From Treponema sp. (lineage in GTDB: Bacteria > Spirochaetota > Spirochaetia > Treponematales > Treponemataceae): a DNA stretch of 52,111 nucleotides. The notes beneath the pieces are model-generated. The model saw only the letters and a program-made list of their open reading frames with translations, was not told the DNA's origin and ran no database searches. Where the stretch lies: the NCBI GenBank assembly GCA_017446265.1, contig JAFSRD010000019.1, positions 1 to 52,111 of the forward strand. The letters run 5' to 3'. Position 1 is the stretch's first letter. The number at the start of each line of letters is the position of its first letter. The translations under genes and the position numbers were made by a program. Positions 44,568 to 52,111 of the stretch are shown here, one piece after another.

Positions 44568-45401
44568 ATGGAAATTAAAGCATCTGACATAAAGGCTCTC
44601 CGCGATTCGACAGGCGCGGGCATGATGGACTGCAAGCGTGCGCTGCAAGATTCAGACGGCGACATTGAAAAGGCAACAAAGCTGCTCAAAGAAAAAGGGC
44701 TTGCAGCTGTTGCAAAGCGTGCAGACCGCGCAACTGCGGAAGGACGCATATTCATCAAGCGGCAGGGCAATAAAATTGCAATGGTAGAAGTTGTGTGTGA
44801 AACAGACTTCGTTTCAAAAGGTGATGAGTTTATTGCGCTTGGCGAAAAGCTTGTCGATTTAACGCTTGAAAAAGGCTACACAAAAGTTGAAACAGCGCAT
44901 ACAGACATGTTTGCAGTTCTTGCCGCAAAAACACGCGAAAATATGTCTGTGAGCCGCCTGTGCTTGCTTACTGTGCCCGATAACGCAGTTGCAGGAACAT
45001 ATATCCACAGCGATTTTAAAATCGGTGTCATCTGCATTGTCAACGGCTCAACAGACGCAAAAGCCGCCGAATTCGCAAATGACTGCTGCTTGCACATGGC
45101 AGCGTACACACCAGCATACATTACGCAAAAAGACGTGCCGCAGTCATACATTGACGAGCAGAACGAGATTTTCCAAAAGCAAATGGAGCAAGATGAAAAG
45201 ATGGCTGGCAAGCCACAGAATGTCAAGGACAACATCATCAAAAACAAGCTAAAAAAACATCTTGAAGAGAGTTGTTTTGTTGACCAAATGTTCGTAAAAG
45301 ACGATAAGCTCACTGTGAGCGCAAAGCTTGCCGAAATTGCAAAATCAGTTGGCGCAGACCTTTCTTTTGGCGAGATTGTTTTGTATGTGCTCGGAAAATA
45401 A
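44568..45401 (+). CDS. tsf: Elongation factor Ts
   Basis: Nucleotide exchange factor for EF-Tu. The 277-residue protein has the signature LRDSTGAGMMDCKRALQD, the UBA-like N-terminus, and VCETDFVSKGDEF. It starts 13 bp after rpsB. Confidence 0.96.
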   Translation: MEIKASDIKALRDSTGAGMMDCKRALQDSDGDIEKATKLLKEKGLAAVAKRADRATAEGRIFIKRQGNKIAMVEVVCETDFVSKGDEFIALGEKLVDLTLEKGYTKVETAHTDMFAVLAAKTRENMSVSRLCLLTVPDNAVAGTYIHSDFKIGVICIVNGSTDAKAAEFANDCCLHMAAYTPAYITQKDVPQSYIDEQNEIFQKQMEQDEKMAGKPQNVKDNIIKNKLKKHLEESCFVDQMFVKDDKLTVSAKLAEIAKSVGADLSFGEIVLYVLGK

Positions 45402-45412
45402 CACGCACAAAA

Positions 45413-45432
45413 GCCGCTGTGAGTGCAGCGGC
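45413..45432 (+). other. Hairpin between tsf and frr
   Basis: GCCGCTG-TGAGTG-CAGCGGC, a 7-bp GC stem with a 6-nt loop, no immediate T-run. It lies where pyrH is found in many bacteria and may be a weak terminator or RNA processing site. Confidence 0.5.
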
Positions 45433-45476
45433 GTTCTACAAAATTCAGTTTTTTCATGATTTCTTTAGGAGTATGT

Positions 45477-46022
45477 ATGGCAGAGAACAGTGAAATAAAA
45501 ATGCAAAAAGCGCTCGCATCGCTCAAAGACACATTCAATGCAATCCGCACAGGGCGCGCGTCAGCAGCTATTTTTGACAAAGTACGCGTAGATTGCTATG
45601 GGCAAAAATCGCCGCTCAATCAAGTTGCAACAATTGCTATTCCAGAAGCGCGCTCAATAGTCATTCAGCCGTTCGACAAGTCGCTCATAGGCGAAATTGA
45701 AAAAGCGATTCAAACAGCTGATTTAGGCTTGAATCCTTCAAATGACGGCAAAGTTATCCGCATATCGTTTCCACCGCTCACTGCAGACAGGCGCAAAGAA
45801 CTTGTAAAGCAAGCAAAAGCAGACGCAGAAAACTATCGCACGCAAATACGCAACATTAGGCGCGACGGCAATGACGACTTGAAAAAGCAGCAAAAAGCAG
45901 GTGAACTTACTGAAGATGATTTGAAATCTGAAACAGACAAATTGCAAAAGCTCACCGACAAATACATTGCGGAAATACAAAAACTGTATGATGCAAAAGA
46001 AAAGGAAATTCTAGAAGGCTGA
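45477..46022 (+). CDS. frr: Ribosome recycling factor
   Basis: A 181-residue protein that splits post-termination ribosomes with EF-G. Diagnostic stretches are RTGRASAAIFDKVRVDCYGQKSPLNQVATI, IRISFPPLTADRRKELVKQAK and RNIRRDGNDDLKK. ATG 45477 has AGGAG 6 nt upstream. Confidence 0.96.
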   Translation: MAENSEIKMQKALASLKDTFNAIRTGRASAAIFDKVRVDCYGQKSPLNQVATIAIPEARSIVIQPFDKSLIGEIEKAIQTADLGLNPSNDGKVIRISFPPLTADRRKELVKQAKADAENYRTQIRNIRRDGNDDLKKQQKAGELTEDDLKSETDKLQKLTDKYIAEIQKLYDAKEKEILEG

Positions 46023-46744
46023 TGGCTGTCGATAAAAATAATCTGCCAACACATGTTGCTGTTATTATGGACGGCAATGGACGTTGGGCAGCGAGACAGA
46101 ATAAAATCCGCAGCAACGGTCACGCAGCAGGACTCACAAGAGCAAAAGAAGTTGTCGGAGCAGCAGCTGAGCTTGGAATACCGTACATCACGCTCTATAT
46201 ATTTTCTACAGAAAACTGGAAGCGCACTGAAGAAGAAGTAGGCTATCTTATGGGGCTCATCTGCAAGCATCTACGCGCAGAGTTTGACTTTTACAAAAAA
46301 AACAGCATACGGCTTTTGCATATAGGCGACAGTTCGCGCTTGCCAAAAGACGTGCAGACAGACTTGCATACAGCAATTGCAGAGACAGCTGCCTTTACAG
46401 GAACAACGCTCGTCATGGCAATCAACTATGGCGGGCGCGATGAAATTGTGCGCGGTGTAAAACAGCTTGTTGCAAACAACACCGCCGCTTGTAATATAAC
46501 AGAGCAGACAATAGCATCTTCGTTCGATGTGCCGAATCTCCCCGATGTAGATTTGCTCATACGCACTGGTGGCGAAAAACGGCTGAGCAATTTTTTATTG
46601 TGGCACGCATCATATGCTGAATTGCTGTTTACAGATACGCTGTGGCCTGACTACACTGTTGAAGAATTTTATGCCGACATAGAGAAGTTTAAAAACCGCA
46701 GCAGACGGTTTGGCGCAATACAGTATGGGGAAGCGCATGAATAA
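46022..46744 (+). CDS. uppS: Undecaprenyl diphosphate synthase
   Basis: cis-Prenyltransferase making the C55 carrier lipid for cell-wall synthesis. The 240-residue protein has HVAVIMDGNGRWAARQ, with the catalytic Asp, LYIFSTENWKR, INYGGRDEI and DLLIRTGGEKRLSNFLLWHASYAELLF. It overlaps frr by 1 nt and cdsA by 8 nt. Confidence 0.96.
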   Translation: MAVDKNNLPTHVAVIMDGNGRWAARQNKIRSNGHAAGLTRAKEVVGAAAELGIPYITLYIFSTENWKRTEEEVGYLMGLICKHLRAEFDFYKKNSIRLLHIGDSSRLPKDVQTDLHTAIAETAAFTGTTLVMAINYGGRDEIVRGVKQLVANNTAACNITEQTIASSFDVPNLPDVDLLIRTGGEKRLSNFLLWHASYAELLFTDTLWPDYTVEEFYADIEKFKNRSRRFGAIQYGEAHE

Positions 46745-47585
46745 AGTGTTGCAGCGTTTATTAGTGTTTTTTCTAGGCATTCCACTTGTAATCGGACTCG
46801 TATTTTTGCCATATTACCACGAACTGCCGCTTCATCTGGTCGTACTGTTTTTTTCCATAGCAGGCTGTTCTGAACTGTACAATATGTTTTCAAAAAACAG
46901 TCCGCTGCTCCCAAAGTACTTGTTGCTTGCACTTACCGGTGCAATCCCCATTTTTGCATATATATGCATTTGCTGCAAATTGCCGTTAAACTATGTTTCA
47001 TTTGCATTTATTGCATGCATACTCGTCTTGCTCGGATATAACAGTTTTGCCACAAAAACATTTACGCATTCAAATACAGCTGTTTCGCTTTCCATTCTCA
47101 TTATATTCTATACAGGCTATCTCGCCTCTTTTATCTCGCGCATGACAGCATATGAGCACGCGCCATTTTACATAGCTTCATTTTTGTTCACCATTTTTAT
47201 ATGTGACTCTGCTGCATGGCTGTTCGGCATGTTGTTCGGCAAAAACAACCGCGGCATTGTAGCTGCAAGCCCTAACAAAAGCATTGCAGGCTTTATTGGA
47301 GGATATGCAGGATGCATGGTTGCCGCTGTGCTCATTCATGTGCTTTTTCCAGAAATATTTCCCAGTACAGTGTGGAAACAGCTTCTGTCAGGAGCACTCA
47401 TTGCAACTGCCGCTATCGTTGGAGATTTAGTTGAGTCTGTATTTAAACGAAGCGCAGGCATTAAAGATTCCGGCACCATTATACTCGGACGCGGCGGTGC
47501 ACTTGATTCAATAGATTCCATCTTATTTGCCGCTCCTGTCTTTTACCTGTTGCTGCACATCCTTTACGGAGTGCAGCCCCTCTAA
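46737..47585 (+). CDS. cdsA: Phosphatidate cytidylyltransferase
   Basis: Makes CDP-diacylglycerol. The 282-residue multi-helix membrane protein carries the C-terminal signature region GDLVESVFKRSAGIKDSG followed by LGRGGALDSIDSI. The usual reading after KDSG is PGHGGxLDRxDS; here His is Arg and Arg is Ser, while the Lys-Asp and second Asp are kept. The start overlaps uppS. Confidence 0.9.
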   Translation: MNKVLQRLLVFFLGIPLVIGLVFLPYYHELPLHLVVLFFSIAGCSELYNMFSKNSPLLPKYLLLALTGAIPIFAYICICCKLPLNYVSFAFIACILVLLGYNSFATKTFTHSNTAVSLSILIIFYTGYLASFISRMTAYEHAPFYIASFLFTIFICDSAAWLFGMLFGKNNRGIVAASPNKSIAGFIGGYAGCMVAAVLIHVLFPEIFPSTVWKQLLSGALIATAAIVGDLVESVFKRSAGIKDSGTIILGRGGALDSIDSILFAAPVFYLLLHILYGVQPL

Positions 47586-47587
47586 CG

Positions 47588-48670
47588 ATGAAAAAGGTTT
47601 TAGTGCTCGGCTGTACGGGCTCAATAGGAACAAGCGCGCTCGACATCATCAAAAACATGCCGCATGATTTTTGCGCGTGTGGATTAGTTGCACATACAAG
47701 CCGCGAAAAAACTGCGTCTCTTGCAAAAGAATACAACTGCCCCTACGCGCTTACGAGCGAAGACAACGAATGCATTGAAAAGTTTTTGCGTCAAACACAG
47801 GCAGACATTGCGCTCAACGGCATTGCAGGAAGTGCAGGATTGCTGCCTTCAAAAGCAGTGCTTGAAGCTGGAGTTGATTTGGCACTTGCAAACAAAGAGA
47901 CAGTCGTCATGGCGTGGCATCTTATTGAAGAACTTGCAAAAAAAACAAGCGCAAAAATTATTCCGGTAGATTCCGAGCATTCGGCACTTTTCCAGCTCGT
48001 CAATAAAATTGGCAAAGAAAATATTGAGGAAGCAATCATAACAGCTTCAGGCGGTCCGTTCCGCAAATGCACAAAAGAGCAACTTGCTTCCGTCACTGCA
48101 AACGACGCGCTCAAGCACCCCACATGGAGCATGGGCAAAAAAATTACGATTGACTCTGCAACGCTTGCAAACAAAGGGCTTGAAGTGATTGAAGCGTGTC
48201 GATTGTTTGGCCTTGCTGCTAAAAAGGTAAAAGTCGTCGTACATCCGCAGAGCGTTGTTCATTCGCTTGTGCGCACAAAAGACGGCATGCTCTATGCGCA
48301 GCTTTCAGACCCCGACATGAGGCACCCCATTTTTTCTGCGCTTGCCTTTCCTGCAACAAGCGAAAATTACTTGCAACCGTTCGACTTGTGCGGCAAGACG
48401 CTCGCGTTTTACACGCCGCGCACAGAAGACTTTCCCCTGCTCGCATACGCATATGAAGCAGTAGAGCGCGGAGGGAGCTGCACGATTGCATACAACGCCG
48501 CAGACGAAGTTGCCGCCCTCGCCTTTTTAGATGGCAGAATACAATTTACCGACATTGCAAAAATTGTGCGGCGCGTGCTTGATGAAGATTGGTCTGTGTT
48601 ACCTCAAACATTTGACGACGTTTTTACTATAGACAAAAACGCACGCGCCATTGCGGAGCAACTCATATGA
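47588..48670 (+). CDS. dxr: 1-deoxy-D-xylulose 5-phosphate reductoisomerase
   Basis: Commits DXP to the MEP isoprenoid pathway. The 360-residue protein has the NADPH motif VLGCTGSIGTSALDII, ALANKETVVMAW, PVDSEHSALFQ, ASGGPFRK and KKITIDSATLANKGLEVIEA, the metal and substrate loops. It starts 2 nt after cdsA with no good ribosome binding site, so translation is probably coupled. It sits with uppS, which uses its product. Confidence 0.95.
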   Translation: MKKVLVLGCTGSIGTSALDIIKNMPHDFCACGLVAHTSREKTASLAKEYNCPYALTSEDNECIEKFLRQTQADIALNGIAGSAGLLPSKAVLEAGVDLALANKETVVMAWHLIEELAKKTSAKIIPVDSEHSALFQLVNKIGKENIEEAIITASGGPFRKCTKEQLASVTANDALKHPTWSMGKKITIDSATLANKGLEVIEACRLFGLAAKKVKVVVHPQSVVHSLVRTKDGMLYAQLSDPDMRHPIFSALAFPATSENYLQPFDLCGKTLAFYTPRTEDFPLLAYAYEAVERGGSCTIAYNAADEVAALAFLDGRIQFTDIAKIVRRVLDEDWSVLPQTFDDVFTIDKNARAIAEQLI

Positions 48671-49791
48671 AATGGATATACGGCATCATCTGTCTTGGTT
48701 TTATAGTTTTTTTTCACGAGCTCGGACACTTTCTTGCGGCAAAGTTGTTCGGCGTGGACGTTGAAGCGTTCTCGATTGGTTTTGGTCCCGTGCTCTTGCA
48801 CAGAACAGTGCGCGGCACTGACTACCGCCTGTCGCTTTTACCGCTCGGCGGCTACTGCGCAATGAAAGGTGAAAAAGATTTTGCAGAAGCAATTGCAAAC
48901 AACTCGCGCTACATTGATGCGCCAAAAGATTCGCTGTACGGCATTCATCCGTTTAAGCGCGCGTTCATTGGTTTTGCAGGTCCGTTTTTCAACCTTATTT
49001 TCGCGTTCATGGCATTTGTAATTATTGCGCTTGCAGGATACACATACTATTCATACTCAACACAGATACAGCTTGCAGATGAAGTGTACCCAGAGGTTCA
49101 CTCTGCCGCGCGCGATGCAGGATTGCTCACCGGCGACATTATACTGTCAATAAACGGCAGCACGACGAGCGATTTTTCAGACATTATTCAACATGTTGGC
49201 ACAAATCCTGACAAAGACTTGGTGATTGTTGTCAATCGAAATGGAGAAACGCTTTCTTTTACTGTCAGAAGCGAGCTTGACAAATCAAGCGGCATTGGCA
49301 AAATAGGCGTTGCCGCTTTTTCAACAGAGCCGATAAAACGGGAGGCACAACGGCATTCATTTTTTCCTGCGCTATGGCAAGGCGTTCAGCGCACAGGAAG
49401 CACTGTAGCGCTCACGCTGAAAAGCATAGCAATTCTCTTTCGCGGCGTCGATTTTAAAAATGCGCTTTCAGGACCTGCGGGCGTTGCAGGAATGCTCGGT
49501 GACACAGTACGCGAAGGATTTTCAGCAGGAGCGCGTCAGGGAATTACTGCGCTGCTCGATTTAATGGCATTCATAAGCATTTCGCTTTTTATTATGAACT
49601 TGCTTCCCATTCCCATACTTGATGGCGGACTTATTCTGTTTGCGTTCATAGAATGTATTTTTCGCCGTCCAGTGCATCCAAAAATACAATACTACGTCCA
49701 GTATGTCGGCATGGCTTTTATTGCTGTAATATTTTTGCTCGGCATGACAAGCGACATATATCATTTTAGCAAACTGTTGAGGGTAGAATAA
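48667..49791 (+). CDS. rseP: Site-2 membrane protease RseP
   Basis: Intramembrane zinc protease. The 374-residue protein has the active-site FHELGHFLAAKLFG near residue 18, a single PDZ domain (about 130-205: ARDAGLLTGDIILSINGSTTSDF), and the third zinc ligand in NLLPIPILDGG. The usual enteric RseP has two PDZ domains. It overlaps dxr by 4 bp. Confidence 0.94.
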   Translation: MKWIYGIICLGFIVFFHELGHFLAAKLFGVDVEAFSIGFGPVLLHRTVRGTDYRLSLLPLGGYCAMKGEKDFAEAIANNSRYIDAPKDSLYGIHPFKRAFIGFAGPFFNLIFAFMAFVIIALAGYTYYSYSTQIQLADEVYPEVHSAARDAGLLTGDIILSINGSTTSDFSDIIQHVGTNPDKDLVIVVNRNGETLSFTVRSELDKSSGIGKIGVAAFSTEPIKREAQRHSFFPALWQGVQRTGSTVALTLKSIAILFRGVDFKNALSGPAGVAGMLGDTVREGFSAGARQGITALLDLMAFISISLFIMNLLPIPILDGGLILFAFIECIFRRPVHPKIQYYVQYVGMAFIAVIFLLGMTSDIYHFSKLLRVE

Positions 49792-51696
49792 ATGACACAC
49801 ACATTATGCAAAAAAATTGCTGCTACAGTAATTGCAAGTTTACCATTTTTTTCAGTTGGCGCACAGTCGCATATATCTACACAGGCGCATCAAAGTTCTG
49901 TAACAAGCATTGTGCCTGCAACTGACGATTATTCGCTCAAAACATTTTTCAGTGCCGACAACGACGGTTTTTTAATAAAATGGATGAACGATGACCAAGG
50001 CGAACACTATCAAATATCAGATTTACAGATAAAACTCATAGCAGCTTCACCTGACGGAAAAACTGTCGCAGCGTATGAAACAGATGGAGGGGTTACAAAC
50101 CGTGTAAGCGTGTGGGATTTTAATACGCTTAAACGAAAATATGCCAGACGATTTTCCGACCCGCTCACATCGCTTTCGTTCTCGGCTAAAGGCACATACA
50201 TCATTGCAGGAACAACAGCTGTTGATAGCGCGATTTTTTTGCGTACTTCAGACGGTGCTGTTGTAAACAAAGTGAAAGATGCGACAGGCATTATTTCGTA
50301 TGCAGCGACAAGCAGCACAGAGAAAACAGTGTGCATGTATTCACCGATGGGAACTATTTCGTACTACGACATGCAAACTGGCCGTCTTCGCCAAAAGCTA
50401 CAGACAGAAAGCAATCTTTTACATATAGTTACGTTCAACAACGACACATATATGGCGGGGGTAAAAAACAACAATGTCTACATCATCTCTGCGCTCACAG
50501 GAAAAATAGCGACTGTTGCAGCAGCCAAAAATCCTATTCTCCTTACAAGCAGAAACGACACAAATGTGTATTATTTTGCAGAGAACGCAGCACGCGGATT
50601 TTCGCTGTACGCGCTTGAATTCGGCTATACAAAATCATTTTCAACGCCACAAATATTGAAAAATTACAAGTCGCTCGGAAATGAAAAAATTGTTGCAGGC
50701 ACAAAATACGAATCGACAATTTTGCTTGGCTCAAACGGGGGCAACATATATCGCACAGATGCAACACCAGAGACAGAAACACTTTCGCTGCATGCGCTCA
50801 CCGACAACATATATGAAAAAATTTACGATATGGCAAATGCCCCATCAGGATTTTATTTTTTAACAAAAGATGCGATCTATCAGTCGTCATATGATACAGG
50901 CATTGTCAACAAACTTGCGCAGAATCCTGCACACACACATATGGCGACATACGGCAACGGCATATTGCTGTGGTCAAAAGGTACAAAAAGAGACGTGCAG
51001 TTCCTCGATTTTTCAACGCAACAGCTGAAAAATCTTTTTACACCGAAAAACTCCATACAGATGCTCCGTGTTTTTCGCTCAATAGCGCTCGATATTGAAA
51101 ACGATACGAATGTGAATGCATATCATCTTGACACAGGCAAGCGCGAAGAATTGTACATAGGAGCAGGATTACAGGACGCAGTACTTATTGACGACATACT
51201 ATATGTAGCAAAGTCGTCTGCGACAAATCCTCCTGCCGCTTTGATAAGTGTCAATGTCAATACAAAAGAAGTCGTACCGCTCAAAGTAAACGGCAATGTA
51301 ATATATTCGCTTTCAAGCGTAGGAGAAATGATTTACGGCATAACAGTGCAAAGTGGAGAAGCAAAAATGACAAATCTTTTTTCATTCATGACGCGCACAC
51401 TGCGGAGTGCAACACTGCTTAAACTCAACGATGAAGACACGAATGCGTTCACCTATTTTCACGATGGCACTGTATACACAGATATTGGCGGCGACAAAGT
51501 ATTCGGCTACTCAGTTTCCACACGTAAAAACGTGCAGTACAATCGCTCTGCTTCGCTGCCGCTCAAAGTGGCGCAAAACGGCAATCATGTCGTCATTTTG
51601 AATAAAGACGGAAGCGTGTCATGGTATAATGTAGAAAAAGCAAATGTGCTTGCAGATTGGTACTTGACGCGTGATGGCGCTTGGTTTGAATTTTAA
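49792..51696 (+). CDS. Exported WD40-like beta-propeller protein
   Basis: A 634-residue protein with a signal peptide (1-24, SVGAQ end). The mature part is repeated strand pairs of WD40 or PQQ type: SLKTFFSADNDGFLIKW, SVWDFNTLKRKYARRFSDPLTSLSFSAKGTYIIAG, GTISYYDMQTGRLRQKL and VSWYNVEKANVLADWYLTRDG at the end. It begins directly at the rseP stop, so it is the last gene of the operon. Periplasmic or envelope role inferred; partner unknown. Confidence 0.82.
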   Translation: MTHTLCKKIAATVIASLPFFSVGAQSHISTQAHQSSVTSIVPATDDYSLKTFFSADNDGFLIKWMNDDQGEHYQISDLQIKLIAASPDGKTVAAYETDGGVTNRVSVWDFNTLKRKYARRFSDPLTSLSFSAKGTYIIAGTTAVDSAIFLRTSDGAVVNKVKDATGIISYAATSSTEKTVCMYSPMGTISYYDMQTGRLRQKLQTESNLLHIVTFNNDTYMAGVKNNNVYIISALTGKIATVAAAKNPILLTSRNDTNVYYFAENAARGFSLYALEFGYTKSFSTPQILKNYKSLGNEKIVAGTKYESTILLGSNGGNIYRTDATPETETLSLHALTDNIYEKIYDMANAPSGFYFLTKDAIYQSSYDTGIVNKLAQNPAHTHMATYGNGILLWSKGTKRDVQFLDFSTQQLKNLFTPKNSIQMLRVFRSIALDIENDTNVNAYHLDTGKREELYIGAGLQDAVLIDDILYVAKSSATNPPAALISVNVNTKEVVPLKVNGNVIYSLSSVGEMIYGITVQSGEAKMTNLFSFMTRTLRSATLLKLNDEDTNAFTYFHDGTVYTDIGGDKVFGYSVSTRKNVQYNRSASLPLKVAQNGNHVVILNKDGSVSWYNVEKANVLADWYLTRDGAWFEF

Positions 51697-51799
51697 ATGG
51701 CAGCAATATTAATTAATGGGCATCATTTAGCTGGAATACTAACCAATTTCTATTGTTACCTTATAACACAATTTTACGATGACACTACGGTGTAAAAAA

Positions 51800-51827
51800 A
51801 GTGGGTACATACTATCTATGCACCCAC
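51800..51827 (+). terminator. Likely terminator of the rpsB-rseP operon
   Basis: Near-perfect 12-bp stem (AGTGGGTACATA / TATGCACCCACT, one mismatch) with a CTATC loop, preceded by an A-run. No strong T-run follows in plus sense, but the A-run would serve a minus-strand transcript. Confidence 0.55.
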
Positions 51828-51920
51828 TCATTCAAAAACTAATTTGAAAAGTTCTTGCAAACTACAAATTACAAAGAAAGCACTAATTAACTAATGCCTT
51901 TCGTAAATTAATTAGGGCAT

Positions 51921-52040
51921 CTCTAAAAACTCACTTTCGTGATTTTTTAGAGATTGCCGACGAGTTTTTCGCCTTGAAATTGCAAGGCGAAAAACATCGC
52001 ATTTTCAAAGTTACTTCTAAAAACTGAAGTTTTTAGAAGT
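51921..52040. repeat. Cluster of three tight hairpins, probable dispersed repeat
   Basis: Hairpin a (51921-51952): 14-bp arms starting CTCTAAAAA with one mismatch. Hairpin b (51964-51995): perfect 13-bp arms GTTTTTCGCCTTG/CAAGGCGAAAAAC. Hairpin c (52013-52040): perfect 13-bp arms ACTTCTAAAAACT/AGTTTTTAGAAGT. Hairpins a and c share the TCTAAAAACT core. This is much denser than a terminator and resembles a palindromic intergenic or MITE-like element. Confidence 0.6.
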
Positions 52041-52111
52041 TCCCATCAGAACTTCCCTAATTTTATCCCTCTGATTTCTTTCCACCAAAAATTGAATAAA
52101 TTGGGTAGAAG

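Larger units (their letters stand above)
51697..52111. other. Right-end intergenic region with no gene
   Basis: No coding frame with start, ribosome binding site and plausible composition is seen in these 415 bases. They contain one terminator and a cluster of three hairpins, listed separately; the remainder is AT-rich. Confidence 0.6.

Noticed and set aside
45402..45476. Loss of pyrH between tsf and frr as a deletion in this strain
   Set aside because: The gap has no pyrH remnant, and an rpsB-tsf-frr order is known in Treponema, so it looks like the lineage's normal arrangement.

Overview
The window reads as a chromosomal segment of a spirochete, most likely a Treponema. The evidence is the conserved block rpsB-tsf-frr-uppS-cdsA-dxr-rseP without pyrH between tsf and frr, many lipoproteins with spirochete-style lipoboxes, a CHASE2 adenylate cyclase, a 7TM-sensor chemotaxis receptor, and a diversity-generating retroelement (DGR) whose target has the FGE-sulfatase/C-type-lectin fold, the type known from Treponema. 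Species cannot be fixed from the sequence.

Region 1 (1-3100, minus strand) is the standout: a DGR. In coding order it has a template repeat (TR, about 2770-2910), a structured spacer, an HRDC-domain accessory gene, a DGR-type reverse transcriptase, and a target lipoprotein whose variable repeat (VR) lies at 1-109 and runs off the left edge. VR and TR align without gaps for 109 bases and differ at 11 positions, all of them adenines in the coding-sense TR. The target has its own promoter and ribosome binding site.

Region 2 (3100-6190) is a defence or mobile patch centred on a thiamine pyrophosphokinase gene (thiN). A BrnT/BrnA toxin-antitoxin pair sits at its 3' end between 70-bp direct repeats of the thiN tail. 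A DUF3791-DUF3990-DUF3791 cassette, toxin-like with an ADP-ribosyltransferase fold, sits at its 5' end between 184-bp direct repeats of the thiN start and intergenic region. Two separate cassettes have thus entered beside one gene, each leaving a duplication of host sequence.

Region 3 (6187-17230) holds an aromatic amino acid permease, a nitroreductase, a CCA-adding enzyme, and a long minus-strand operon: ATC-hydrolase-like protein, livKHMGF ABC importer, DhaK-DhaL kinase and a GntR regulator. This looks like an uptake and catabolic unit for an unidentified substrate.

Region 4 (17359-36414) is mostly housekeeping and envelope genes: trpS, folC, alr, a lipoprotein, thrC, tRNA-Gly, a DUF1508 protein, an AzgA-type purine permease, dCMP deaminase, a membrane pyrophosphatase, a chemotaxis receptor, two lipoproteins (one a large beta-helix-like protein) and fumarase.

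Region 5 (36431-51696) carries a CHASE2 adenylate cyclase, rnc, acpP, rpmF, coaD, two small exported proteins, tRNA-Arg, maf, then the rpsB-tsf-frr-uppS-cdsA-dxr-rseP operon ending in an exported beta-propeller protein. The right end (51697-52111) has no gene but carries a terminator and three tight hairpins that look like a dispersed repeat.

A recurring regulatory pattern is a good promoter whose -10 box ends exactly 6 nt before a start codon that lacks a ribosome binding site (permease, folC, alr, coaD, lipoprotein 41224). This predicts leaderless mRNAs.
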